A DNA stretch of 64,000 nucleotides, taken from NCBI RefSeq assembly GCF_039724765.1, contig NZ_CP155729.1, positions 1,240,001-1,304,000 of the forward strand, written 5' to 3'. This document shows, piece by piece, positions 1 to 8,171 of this stretch; position 1 is the first letter of the stretch, and every line of letters begins with the position of its first letter. The translations under genes and the position numbers were made by a program. Under the pieces are notes generated by a model. That model was not told where the DNA came from. It did not search any database and saw only the letters and a list, made by a program, of their open reading frames with translations. Origin of the DNA: Sagittula stellata E-37 (GTDB lineage: Bacteria; Pseudomonadota; Alphaproteobacteria; Rhodobacterales; Rhodobacteraceae).

Positions 1-1139
1 AAGAGGACAGCGTGATGTGCCCTCTGCCGCTGTTCCACGTCTTCGCCTGCCACGTGATCCTGATGGCGATGGTCTGCTCGGGCGCGCATGTCGTTTTCCC
101 GACGCCCGCAGGATATCGCGGCGAAGGCGTGATGGACAACTTCTGGAAGCTCTGCGAGCGGTGGAAGACCACCTTCGTCATCACCGTGCCGACCGCCGTG
201 TCGGCGCTCATGCAGCGTAAGGTGGATGCGGACATCTCGTCGATCAAGACGGCGTTCTCCGGCTCTGCCCCGATGCCGCTGGAACTGTTCAAGCGGTTCG
301 AGAGCGCCTGCGGTGTGACGATCTGCGAGGGCTACGGGCTGACGGAGGCGACGTGTCTGGTGTCGGTGAACCCGCCCGAGGGCGAGAAGAAGGTCGGCTC
401 TGTCGGCATTCCTTTCCCCTATACGGACGTGAAGATCGTGAAGGTGCGCGACGGCCAGCCGGCGGTCTGCGGCACCGACGAGATCGGCGAGATCTGCGTG
501 TCGAACCCGGGCGTTTATGCCGGGAAGACATACACCGAAGAGGCCAAGAACGCCGACCTGTTTCACTGGGGCACGCACCTGCGGACCGGTGACCTCGGGC
601 GGCTGGATGCGGACGGATACCTCTGGATCACCGGACGGGCGAAGGACCTCATCATTCGCGGCGGTCACAACATCGACCCGGCCGAGATCGAGGAGGCCTT
701 GCTTTCGCACCCGGCGGTGGCCTTTGCCGGCGCCATCGGCCAGCCGGACGCGCATTCGGGCGAACTGCCCTGTGCCTTCGTGGAACTGATCGACGGTGCC
801 TCCGTGACCGAGGAAGAGCTCATGGAGCATGCCAAGGTGCATGTCCATGAACGTGCGGCGCATCCCAAGCACATGACCATCCTCGACGAGTTGCCGAAGA
901 CGGCGGTGGGCAAGGTCTTCAAGCCAGACCTGCGCAAGCTGGCGATCATCCGGGTCTACAACGGGGCGCTGGAAAAGGCCGGTGTCGCCGCGCGCGTCGA
1001 GAAGGTCGTGGACGACAAGTCGCGCGGACTGGTCGCGGAGGTGGCGCCCAACGGCGCTGCCGAGGCGGAGGTCGCCGCTGTGCTGGGCGGGTTCACCCGT
1101 CCGTGGGAATGGGTCGAGGAAGAGGGGGCGCCGCGCTGA
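1..1139 (+). CDS. Acyl-CoA synthetase (AMP-forming), C-terminal part
   Basis: This is a 5'-truncated member of the ANL adenylating family. The open frame runs in from the left edge, so no start is assigned. The visible part begins just before the LPLFHVFA stretch. It contains the acyl-adenylate signature YGLTEAT, the ATP/ribose-binding TGDLGRLDADGYLWITGR with the hinge aspartate, the GGHNIDPAEIEEAL segment, and a C-terminal PKTAVGKVFKPDLR with the conserved catalytic lysine. The expected reaction is ATP-dependent activation of a carboxylic acid to its CoA thioester. The substrate cannot be read from the sequence; medium- or long-chain fatty acids or aromatic acids are possible. It runs convergently toward the amidase gene with a gap of about 20 bp. 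Confidence 0.9.
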   Translation, partial: EDSVMCPLPLFHVFACHVILMAMVCSGAHVVFPTPAGYRGEGVMDNFWKLCERWKTTFVITVPTAVSALMQRKVDADISSIKTAFSGSAPMPLELFKRFESACGVTICEGYGLTEATCLVSVNPPEGEKKVGSVGIPFPYTDVKIVKVRDGQPAVCGTDEIGEICVSNPGVYAGKTYTEEAKNADLFHWGTHLRTGDLGRLDADGYLWITGRAKDLIIRGGHNIDPAEIEEALLSHPAVAFAGAIGQPDAHSGELPCAFVELIDGASVTEEELMEHAKVHVHERAAHPKHMTILDELPKTAVGKVFKPDLRKLAIIRVYNGALEKAGVAARVEKVVDDKSRGLVAEVAPNGAAEAEVAAVLGGFTRPWEWVEEEGAPR

Positions 1140-1159
1140 GACGCGGCGATCCCGTCACT

Positions 1160-2638
1160 TCAGGGGCGCGTAAGGAGCGATGCGGATACGGGCTCGTCGG
1201 TCCGCGCCTGCGTGTCGTGCCGCACGATGGGGTCGATGGGCGTCCCGGGCAGGGCCAGCGCCTCTTCCAGGCGGCGTGCGACCTGAAGCAGCCGTGCCTC
1301 GCCACGCGGCGAGCCGATCAGTTGTAGCCCGACCGGCAGCCCGCTTGCGGTGAAACCAACGGGCAGCGACAGCGCGGGCAGGCCGCAGGTCGTCGCGAGG
1401 AAGGCGAAGCTGAGCCAGTCTAGGTAGTCGCGGCAGGGCCGACCGGCGACCTCTTTGGGATACTCGACCTCCGAGGGCAGCGGGGCCAGTCCGGTGACGG
1501 GGCAGGCCAGCACGTCGAACGTGCCGAACAGACCGCGCATCTGCGCGTAAAGCCGCGAACGGGTGACATTGGCTGTCGCGATGTCGTCGACGGTGAGCGT
1601 ACCACCGGTGCGGATATTCTCGGCCAAGGTCGGCTTGAAGTGATCGGAGATGCGCTTTGGCGTGACTTGGTGCGACGTCCACATGCCAAGTGCGCGAAAC
1701 GTCCGGAAGGCATGGTCGAGGCCACGGGTCTCCGGCTGATGTTCCTCCACCGCGATATCGGCGGCCTGAACCTGCACGACAGCCTTCGACAGGATCTCTG
1801 CGATGTCAGTGGTGACGGGCGCGAGACCGCCGAGGTCCGGCGAGAAGGCGATGCGGAGCGGGCCCGGTGCCGCGAGACAGGCGCCCAGATAGCTGTCGGT
1901 CGACGGCGGATGCGACAGGGGAGAAACGGGGTCGAAGCCTGTCATCGCGTCAAGCAACAGCGCCACGTCGGCCACATTGCGGGCCATGGGGCCATCGACA
2001 CCGAAGGCGTTGAAGCCGTCCGCGCCGGGGGCCGATGCGACCAGCCCGGGCGAAGGTCTGAGCCCGACGACGCCGCAATAGCTTGCCGGGGTGCGAAGCG
2101 ATCCGCCGAGGTCGGAGCCCTGGCTCAGCCACACTTCGCCCGCCGCGAGCCCCGCAGCCGCACCGCCCGAGGAGCCGCCGGGGTTCATCCGTGTGTCCCA
2201 CGGGTTGCGGGTGGCGCCGAAGACGGCGTTGAAGGTGTTGGCGCCCGCGCCCATTTCCGGGGTGTTGGTCTTGCCGATCACGACGGCGCCGCGCGCTTCC
2301 ATGCGCAGGACCATAGGGTCGGAGACCTTGGGGACATTATCGGCCAACGCCGGGGTGCCGTAGGTCGTGCGCACCCCTGCGACGTCCGTCAGGTCCTTTA
2401 TGCCGACGGGAAGCCCGGCCAGCAGGCTGTCGCGCGCGGGGGCGGCGTCATGCGCCCTCTCGGCGCAGGTCGTCACCATGGCGTTGATCGCGGGCGAGGT
2501 GTGGGCGATGCGGCTCAGGCTGGCGTCGATGAGTTCGGCGGTCGACACCTCTCGGGACTTCAGCAGGGCCACCACGTCGCGGGCGGTCAGGCGGCAGAGG
2601 TCGGGGCCCGAGAAGGGCGGGGTCTCAGCAGCGGGCAT
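1160..2638 (-). CDS. Amidase (amidase-signature family)
   Basis: A 492-residue amidase-signature hydrolase expected to cleave a carboxamide to acid and ammonia. The full Ser-cisSer-Lys triad is visible with the canonical spacing: Lys81 (GIKDLTD), cis-Ser156 (GGSSGG) and nucleophile Ser180 (SDLGGSLRTPA). Lys to cis-Ser is 75 residues and cis-Ser to Ser is 24, as in fatty acid amide hydrolase. Its start lies inside the 3' end of the upstream ArsR gene (14-bp overlap), so the two are probably co-transcribed and translationally coupled. It lacks the context of a GatA subunit (no gatB or gatC), so a catabolic amidase is more likely. The substrate is unknown. Confidence 0.92.
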   Translation of the reverse strand: MPAAETPPFSGPDLCRLTARDVVALLKSREVSTAELIDASLSRIAHTSPAINAMVTTCAERAHDAAPARDSLLAGLPVGIKDLTDVAGVRTTYGTPALADNVPKVSDPMVLRMEARGAVVIGKTNTPEMGAGANTFNAVFGATRNPWDTRMNPGGSSGGAAAGLAAGEVWLSQGSDLGGSLRTPASYCGVVGLRPSPGLVASAPGADGFNAFGVDGPMARNVADVALLLDAMTGFDPVSPLSHPPSTDSYLGACLAAPGPLRIAFSPDLGGLAPVTTDIAEILSKAVVQVQAADIAVEEHQPETRGLDHAFRTFRALGMWTSHQVTPKRISDHFKPTLAENIRTGGTLTVDDIATANVTRSRLYAQMRGLFGTFDVLACPVTGLAPLPSEVEYPKEVAGRPCRDYLDWLSFAFLATTCGLPALSLPVGFTASGLPVGLQLIGSPRGEARLLQVARRLEEALALPGTPIDPIVRHDTQARTDEPVSASLLTRP

Positions 2639-2957
2639 CTGGCGCCGCGCAGAACATTTCGTAGAGCAGGGCGATCACGCGCGAGGTGTTCTCGTTCGCG
2701 AGGCTGTAGTAGATCGTCTTGCCTTCGCGCCGGGTGACGACCAGCCCCTCTTCGCGCAGGCGGGCGAGCATCTGGCTGACCGCGGCCTGCCGGATGCCCA
2801 GCAGTTCTTCAAGTTCGCCGACGGATTTCTCGCCTCCGCCGAGGTGGCAGAGGATCATCAGGCGGCCCTCATGCGCCAGCGTTTTCAGGAACGCGGCGGC
2901 GTTGCGGGCATTGGCTTCCATTTCTTCCGGCGGCGCCGGGGGGGCGTTCTGGTCCAT
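2625..2957 (-). CDS. ArsR-family regulator, SqrR/BigR-like persulfide sensor candidate
   Basis: A 110-residue winged-helix repressor with recognition region VGELEELLGIRQAAVSQMLA and wing REGKTIYYSL. It carries Cys37 (in MILCHL) and Cys103 (in MFCAA), exactly 66 residues apart. This is the spacing of the redox cysteines of the persulfide sensors SqrR (41/107) and BigR (42/108). A third cysteine is the C-terminal residue 110. No metal-binding CxC motif of ArsR/SmtB type is seen. A perfect 7-bp inverted repeat lies just upstream of the start, suggesting autoregulation. The overlapping amidase gene is unusual company, because no sulfide oxidation genes (sqr, pdo) are adjacent. The family is certain; the ligand is inferred. 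Confidence 0.85.
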   Translation of the reverse strand: MDQNAPPAPPEEMEANARNAAAFLKTLAHEGRLMILCHLGGGEKSVGELEELLGIRQAAVSQMLARLREEGLVVTRREGKTIYYSLANENTSRVIALLYEMFCAAPDARC

Positions 2958-2969
2958 CGTCGGGTCCTG

Positions 2970-2986
2970 AGTCCGGTATCCGGACT
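2970..2986. promoter_or_regulatory. Inverted-repeat operator upstream of arsR-type gene
   Basis: The sequence AGTCCGG-TAT-CCGGACT is a perfect 7+7 palindrome with a 3-nt centre. It lies 13 bp upstream of the ArsR start codon and directly abuts an AT-rich TATATAG element (2986-2992) that could be the -10 box on the minus strand. This position fits autorepression by the ArsR protein. It does not match the ATTC-N8-GAAT consensus I know for SqrR. Confidence 0.55.
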
Positions 2987-3016
2987 ATATAGCGGGGCGA
3001 TTCGAAAAATGCGACA

Positions 3017-4249
3017 TTACTCGTCATGGGCGGGCGCGCCACCCTGGAAACGATTGCCTTCCGCGTAGTTGCAGGGCGCATCCTGCATCTGAAGGTGCAA
3101 TTCGCCGCCCGTGTAGGGATGCGCGCGGGCGAGATCCTCGTCCACCTCGATGCCGAGCCCGGGCGCGGTGGGCGCGGAAACGAAGCCGTTCTCCACCTCG
3201 ATCGCGCCCTTTATGAGCCGGTGGTGGAAATCGGTCTCGATGGTTTCGGCGATCAGCAGGTTTGGGATGCAGGCGGCGAGCTGGATGTTGGCGGCCCATT
3301 CGACCGGACCGGCGTAAAGGTGCGGCGCGATCTCGGCGTTGAAGGATTCCGCCAGCGCCGCGAGTTTGCGCGCTTCCCACAGTCCGCCCACGCGGCCGAG
3401 CGCCGGTTGCAGGATCTTCGCCCCGCCGGTGCGCAGGACGGTGGCGAATTCCGAGCGGGTGGTCATGCGCTCGCCTGTGGCGATGGGGATGCGGACCTGG
3501 CTGGCGACCTGGCTGAATTCGAGCGGGTTGTCCGGCGGGATCGGTTCCTCGAACCAGAGGGGATTGTAGGGTTCGATCGCCTGCCCGAGCCGGATGGCGC
3601 CCGCCGTGGTGAACTGCCCGTGTGTGCCGAAGAGCAGGTCGGCCCTGTCGCCGACGGCCTCGCGCACGTGTTTGCAGAAGGCAACGGAGCGGGAGATGTC
3701 GGACATGGCTGGCTGGTGGCCGCCGCGCATGGTGTAGGGGCCGGCGGGGTCGAACTTTACCGCCGTGTAGCCGCGCGCGACGCAGTCGGCGGCGGCCTCG
3801 GCGGCCTGGTCGGGCGCGGTCCAGAAGTCCGACAGATTGTGTTTCGCCAGCGGGTACAAGTAGGTGTAGGCGCGGATGCGTTCGTTCATCAGGCCGCCCA
3901 TCAGTGCCCAGACAGGACGTCCGCGCGCCTTGCCAAGGATGTCCCAGCAGGCGATTTCGAGCCCGGAGAAGGCGCCCATGACGGTAAGGTCGGGGCGCTG
4001 GGTGAAGCCCGAGGAATAGGCGCGGCGGAACATGCGTTCGACGTTCTCGGCCGCTTCGCCCGCGACGTAGCGCTGGAAGACGTCCCCGATCACGGCGGTC
4101 ATCGCCTTTGGTCCGACCGAGGCACCGTAGCATTCGCCCCAGCCGGTGATGCCGTCGTCGGTGGTGAGCTTGACGAGGATCCAGTAGCGCCCCCCCCAGC
4201 CTGGGTGGGGCGGGGCGGTGACGACGATGTCGAGGTCCTTGAGGATCAT
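3017..4249 (-). CDS. Mandelate racemase/muconate lactonizing-family dehydratase
   Basis: A 410-residue enolase-superfamily enzyme. The N-terminal capping domain (GWGECYG) is followed by a TIM barrel with metal-site elements: the LLFGTHGQ strand, WFEEP and ATGERMTTR. PHLYAGPVEWAA follows with a candidate catalytic histidine. The expected chemistry is proton abstraction alpha to a carboxylate, so sugar-acid dehydration (galactonate, gluconate or galactarate type) or cycloisomerisation. The exact substrate cannot be called. The zinc alcohol dehydrogenase gene lies 135 bp upstream in the same direction, so an oxidation-then-dehydration pair acting on a sugar or sugar acid is plausible. Confidence 0.82.
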   Translation of the reverse strand: MILKDLDIVVTAPPHPGWGGRYWILVKLTTDDGITGWGECYGASVGPKAMTAVIGDVFQRYVAGEAAENVERMFRRAYSSGFTQRPDLTVMGAFSGLEIACWDILGKARGRPVWALMGGLMNERIRAYTYLYPLAKHNLSDFWTAPDQAAEAAADCVARGYTAVKFDPAGPYTMRGGHQPAMSDISRSVAFCKHVREAVGDRADLLFGTHGQFTTAGAIRLGQAIEPYNPLWFEEPIPPDNPLEFSQVASQVRIPIATGERMTTRSEFATVLRTGGAKILQPALGRVGGLWEARKLAALAESFNAEIAPHLYAGPVEWAANIQLAACIPNLLIAETIETDFHHRLIKGAIEVENGFVSAPTAPGLGIEVDEDLARAHPYTGGELHLQMQDAPCNYAEGNRFQGGAPAHDE

Positions 4250-4270
4250 GGGGCGGCTCCCTTGGAGGTT

Positions 4271-4293
4271 TCGGGTCGCGTTTCGCGACCCGA
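4271..4293. other. Perfect 10-bp hairpin between ADH and dehydratase genes
   Basis: Arms TCGGGTCGCG and CGCGACCCGA flank a TTT loop. There is no T-tract on either side, so it is not a classical intrinsic terminator. In the minus-strand transcript it sits about 20 nt before the dehydratase start, where it could act as an mRNA stabiliser or attenuate downstream expression. Confidence 0.5.
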
Positions 4294-4311
4294 CAGACCG
4301 GGTGAGGCGCT

Positions 4312-4354
4312 GCCTCCCCCGGACCCCCTCCGAGGTATTTGTGCCAAGATGAAG
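4312..4354 (-). repeat. Roseobacter-type intergenic repeat, copy 1
   Basis: Read on the minus strand, the core TTCATCTTGGCACAAATACC-TC (4332-4353) is followed by a GC tail of GGGGGTCCGGGGG type. The same core recurs twice at 47.5 kb. The repeat is intergenic, sits between two co-directional genes, and codes for nothing convincing. I recognise this repeat as common between genes in Roseobacter-group genomes; its function is not established as far as I know. Confidence 0.7.
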
Positions 4355-4384
4355 GGGGCGGGGCGCGTTCGAGCTTGGGGTGGA

Positions 4385-5470
4385 TCAGGTGTCGAAGAGG
4401 ATGACGTTGCGGCGCGCGCCGCCTGTCCTGGTGTCGGCGACGGCCTCGTTGATCCGGTCGAGCGACCAGCGTCCCGAGATCAGTTCGTCGAGCTTCAGGC
4501 GGCCCTGGAGGTAGAGGTCGGCCATCCAGGGGATGTCGCGGCGGATCACCACGTCGCCCATCTTGGAGCCGATCATGTGCTGTCCGGTGTAGGCGGGGAC
4601 GACGGGTTCGTACTGGGCCATCGCGCCGGTGTGGGGCATGCCGACCATCACCATGCGCCCGCCCCAGCCGAGGTAGCGCATCGCCTGTTCGTACGCGGGG
4701 ATGGCGCCCACGGTGACGGCGACCACGTCGGCGCCCTTGCCGAGGGCCTTGAGCGCCTTTTTCCAGGGCGCGCCGGATGTGCCGAGCACGGCGTCGGTCG
4801 CGCCGAATTCGCGGGCGATGTCCAGCTTGGCCTCGGATATGTCGACGGCGACGATGCGGCGGGCGCCGGCGATGCGGGCGCCCTGGATGGCGTTCAGGCC
4901 GACGCCGCCGGCACCGATCACGACCACGTCCTCGCCGGCGCGCAGGCGGCCCGCGTTGACCACGGCGCCGATGCCGGTGATGACGCCGCAGGCCAGGAGG
5001 CAGACACCTTCGGCGGGCAGGGTTTCGGGCAGGGGTACGACCTGGCTCTGGTCCACGACGACGCGTTCGGCGAAGGCGCCGCAGTTCATCGCCTGCACGA
5101 CAGGTGTGCCATCGGGGCGGGAAAGCGGCGAGGGGCGCCCGCCCTGGTTTTCGCAAAGTGTCGGTTTGCCGGCGTTGCAGTTCACGCAGGCTCCGCAGGT
5201 ACGGATCAGCGTGACCACCACCCGTTGGCCTTCGGAGAGGCCCTTCACGCCGTCCCCGAGCGCGCTGATGCGGCCGGAGGCCTCGTGCCCGTAAACGGCC
5301 GGGAGGTCGCCGCCCCAGGCGCCGTCGGCGTAGGAGATGTCGGAATGGCAGATCGCGACGGCTTCGAGCGTGACCTCGATCTCACCGGGTCCGGGGGCGC
5401 GAAGATCGAGGTCTTCGATCGTCAGAGGCGCATTGAAGGCGGTGCAGACCGCCGCGCGGATGCGTGTCAT
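4385..5470 (-). CDS. Zinc-dependent alcohol dehydrogenase (MDR superfamily)
   Basis: A 361-residue medium-chain dehydrogenase. The catalytic zinc ligands are visible in AICHSDISYAD and YGHEASG. The structural zinc lobe has four cysteines in CGACVNCNAGKPTLC. The Rossmann motif is IGAGGVGLNAIQGA, followed by an acidic Asp after the second strand (VAVDIS), which favours NAD over NADP. It probably oxidises a primary or secondary alcohol. It lies upstream of the dehydratase gene and about 100 bp downstream of the MFS exporter gene, in one leftward block. Confidence 0.9.
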   Translation of the reverse strand: MTRIRAAVCTAFNAPLTIEDLDLRAPGPGEIEVTLEAVAICHSDISYADGAWGGDLPAVYGHEASGRISALGDGVKGLSEGQRVVVTLIRTCGACVNCNAGKPTLCENQGGRPSPLSRPDGTPVVQAMNCGAFAERVVVDQSQVVPLPETLPAEGVCLLACGVITGIGAVVNAGRLRAGEDVVVIGAGGVGLNAIQGARIAGARRIVAVDISEAKLDIAREFGATDAVLGTSGAPWKKALKALGKGADVVAVTVGAIPAYEQAMRYLGWGGRMVMVGMPHTGAMAQYEPVVPAYTGQHMIGSKMGDVVIRRDIPWMADLYLQGRLKLDELISGRWSLDRINEAVADTRTGGARRNVILFDT

Positions 5471-5570
5471 CCCATTCTCCCTGTTTTTCCGAAGGGTTCA
5501 CCGGCACGCCCCGGGGATCAACCCGGAAAACGACAGGGGAGTGTTGGAAAGGGCGATGACGTCGGGCGTT

Positions 5571-6776
5571 TCACGCCACCGCGTGACGGGGCGCGCGGGT
5601 GAGGAACAGCGTCAGCGCCACCACGATCAGCCCGAGCGAAACCAGGAAGGGCGCTCCCGGGAAGGGTTCGGCACGTTCGGGGGCGGTGAAGGCGGCAAAG
5701 ACGGAGGTCATCATGATCGGCGAGACGGCGGCGGCCAGCGCGGCGGTGGAGGTCAGCAGGCCCTGAAGCGCGCCCTGGCGGTCGTCGCCGAGGCTCTGGC
5801 TCATCATGCCCTGCATCGCCGGGCCGAAGGTGCCGCCAAGTGCCGCCAGTGGGATCAGCGCCAGAACCGTGCGCGTGTCGTCGAGGAAGGGGATCAGCGC
5901 GTAGGCGATGGCGGCGCAGAGCAGGCCGAAGACAACGGTGCCCGATTCTCCGAAGCGTTTGAGCAGGAGCCGGATCACCCCGGCCTGCACGAAGGCGAAG
6001 GACAGGCCGAAGGCGCCCAGGGTCGAGCCGATGATCGCGCTGGACCAGCCGAACTGCGCGTGGCCGAAGAAGGCCCAGACCGAGGGGTAGACCGCGAAAG
6101 CCACGTGGTAGAGGAACATGATCGCCAGGCCGCGGCGGATGCCCGGTACGCGGGTCATGATGCGGAATGCGCTGAACGGATTGGCCTCCCGCAGGCGGAA
6201 GGGGCGGCGGTTCTCGGGCTTGATGGTCTCGGGGAAGGCGGCCAGGCCGAGGATCGTGTTGAGCGCGGCCAGCACGGCGGCGGCCCAGAAGGGCGCGCGT
6301 GTCCCGAACTCTCCCAGCAGGCCGCCGATGGTCGGACCGAGCACGAAACCCAGCCCGAAGGCTGCGCCGATCAGCCCGAAGGCGGCGGAGCGTTTCTTGG
6401 GCGGGGAGAGGTCCGCCATGGCGGCGAAGGCGGTGGAATGCGTGGCGGACGCGAAACCCCCGATGATCCGGGCGATGAGCAGCACCACGAGGCTGTGGGT
6501 CAGGCCCATGACCGCATAGTCGACGACCATGAGCGCCAGCGTGCCAAGAAGGATCGGCTTGCGCCCGTAGGTGTCCGACAGGGCGCCCAGAAGCGGCGCG
6601 AAGAGGAACTGCATCGCCGCGAAGACGGTGCCCAGGACCCCGCCCCAGAGCGCTGCCCCGGAGAGGCCGCGGCCGGAGACTTCCTCGATCAGGTCCGGCA
6701 TGACCGGGAGGATCAGGCCGATTCCCATGGCGTCGATGGCCACGGTCAGGAGGAGGAAGAGAACGGGCAGTCGCAA
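5571..6776 (-). CDS. MFS transporter, TetA/multidrug-type exporter
   Basis: A 401-residue protein with about 12 hydrophobic segments. The cytoplasmic loop 2-3 motif A is seen as GALSDTYGRKPILL, and the antiporter motif C as LGFVLGPTIGGLLGE, the pattern of drug:H+ antiporters of the tetracycline-resistance family. The best start is a TTG four bases after the pcaB stop codon; the next in-frame ATG would delete most of helix 1. Its coupling to pcaB suggests export of, or tolerance to, an aromatic compound or intermediate rather than true tetracycline resistance. Confidence 0.85.
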   Translation of the reverse strand: MRLPVLFLLLTVAIDAMGIGLILPVMPDLIEEVSGRGLSGAALWGGVLGTVFAAMQFLFAPLLGALSDTYGRKPILLGTLALMVVDYAVMGLTHSLVVLLIARIIGGFASATHSTAFAAMADLSPPKKRSAAFGLIGAAFGLGFVLGPTIGGLLGEFGTRAPFWAAAVLAALNTILGLAAFPETIKPENRRPFRLREANPFSAFRIMTRVPGIRRGLAIMFLYHVAFAVYPSVWAFFGHAQFGWSSAIIGSTLGAFGLSFAFVQAGVIRLLLKRFGESGTVVFGLLCAAIAYALIPFLDDTRTVLALIPLAALGGTFGPAMQGMMSQSLGDDRQGALQGLLTSTAALAAAVSPIMMTSVFAAFTAPERAEPFPGAPFLVSLGLIVVALTLFLTRAPRHAVA

Positions 6777-6779
6777 GGG

Positions 6780-8105
6780 TCAGATCGCCTTTGTCACGGC
6801 GTCGGCGAAGGCACGGGCCTCGGACGGCGCGGTGCCGAGCTGACGGGTCGCATCGAAGAGATCGGACGGCAGGTCGGGCCATTCCGCGCGGGCCGCGTCG
6901 GTCAGCGGTATCCCGGAGTCGCGGGCCGATTTGATGAGGTCCTTGACGGCGGACTGGGCCTTTGGGCGCGGCATCCGGTCGGTCAGGGCGAAGGACAGGG
7001 CCTCGGCGATCAAGAGGCCGCCGGTGGCGTCGAGCGTCGCCTGCATGGCGCTCGTGTCGGGAGAGAGTGTCTCTGACATGTCTTGCATAAGTGTCAACGC
7101 GGCGGACGCTGACAGTACGAGCTGCGGCAGCGTGAGCCATTCCGTGAACCACGCGGCGCCGTCGCGCTGCTGGCGGTGTAGCGCCGCACCGTCCAGCGTG
7201 GCGGACAGGCCTTGCACCTGACGGGCCAGCGCGATCATGGCGGAGGGTGCAACGGGGTTCTGCTTCTGCGGCATGGTGGACGATGCTCCGGCGCCGCCGA
7301 GACGGACCTCGGAGATGCCGGACTGGGTGGCGAGCACGAGGTCCTCGCCCATCTTGCCTGCGGCCAGTGCAGTGCGGCCGAACCAGCCGGCGATGGTCAG
7401 GACGGGCGTGCGGTCGGTGTGCCAGGCGTGACCGGGATCGTGCAGGCCCAGCTTCTCGGCCAATGCCGCACGAAGGGCCACGGGATCGGGGCCGAGGGCC
7501 GAAGCGGTGCCCGCCGCGCCCGAGAGCGAAACGACCAGCTGTCGGCGCACGCGGGGCAGATCTTCGAGCGCGCTCAGCAGCGGCCAGCCCCATTGCGCCA
7601 CCTGTGCGCCAAAGGCGGTGGGCGTGGCGTGCTGGCCGTAGGTGCGGGCGGCCATGGGCGTTTCGGCGTGATCCGCCGCCAGCCTGGCCAAGGCTTGCAG
7701 TGTGGCCTTCAGCCGGTCTTCCTGCAGGGCCAGCGCCTGTCTCAGACGCAGCATCAGCGCGGTGTCCTGGACGTCCTGCGATGTCGCGCCCCAATGCAGG
7801 TATTGCGCGTATTCCGGCGCCATCATCGCTTCGCGGAAGGCGGCGACCAGCGCGGGCGTCATCACGCCGTTCTGCGCCGTGGCCTTGGCCAGTCCGACGG
7901 GGTCGATCTGGCACTCCATCGCGGCGCGGTGGATCGCGGCGGCGGCAGTTTCCGGGATCACGCCCGCGGCGCCCTGCACCTGCGCCAGTGCGCCTTCGAC
8001 CAGCATCATGGCCCTCACCTCGGCGCTGTCGGAGAACAGTCGCGCGGTTTCACCGGTCGGGAAAAGACCGGACAGATGGGCGCTGTCGAAAGGCGTTGCG
8101 GGCAT
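6780..8105 (-). CDS. pcaB: 3-carboxy-cis,cis-muconate cycloisomerase
   Basis: A 441-residue enzyme of the fumarase/aspartase superfamily. It cyclises 3-carboxy-cis,cis-muconate to gamma-carboxymuconolactone in the protocatechuate branch of the beta-ketoadipate pathway. The superfamily signature GASSTMPQKQNPVAPS carries the flexible-loop catalytic serine. The N-terminal FDSAHLSGLFPTGETARLFS and the LHWGATSQDVQDTA region fit PcaB. It shares a leftward transcript with pcaD and an intervening hydrolase gene. pcaC, pcaH and pcaG are not present between or beside them. Confidence 0.9.
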   Translation of the reverse strand: MPATPFDSAHLSGLFPTGETARLFSDSAEVRAMMLVEGALAQVQGAAGVIPETAAAAIHRAAMECQIDPVGLAKATAQNGVMTPALVAAFREAMMAPEYAQYLHWGATSQDVQDTALMLRLRQALALQEDRLKATLQALARLAADHAETPMAARTYGQHATPTAFGAQVAQWGWPLLSALEDLPRVRRQLVVSLSGAAGTASALGPDPVALRAALAEKLGLHDPGHAWHTDRTPVLTIAGWFGRTALAAGKMGEDLVLATQSGISEVRLGGAGASSTMPQKQNPVAPSAMIALARQVQGLSATLDGAALHRQQRDGAAWFTEWLTLPQLVLSASAALTLMQDMSETLSPDTSAMQATLDATGGLLIAEALSFALTDRMPRPKAQSAVKDLIKSARDSGIPLTDAARAEWPDLPSDLFDATRQLGTAPSEARAFADAVTKAI

Positions 8106-8171
8106 GTGTTGTTCCTCTGTCCTTCGTGCGCCGCAGGTTTGCGTTGCGGCTTCCGAAGTCCGGGGTCTCTG

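Noticed and set aside
3026..5602. An 858-codon open frame on the + strand
   Set aside because: It lies opposite the clear dehydratase and alcohol dehydrogenase genes. Its translation is Gly/Arg/Asp/Val-rich without domains, a typical high-GC antisense artefact.
5571..6776. A tetracycline-resistance gene
   Set aside because: The MFS protein has the general antiporter motifs, but coupling to pcaB and lack of a TetR partner make a resistance claim unsupported.
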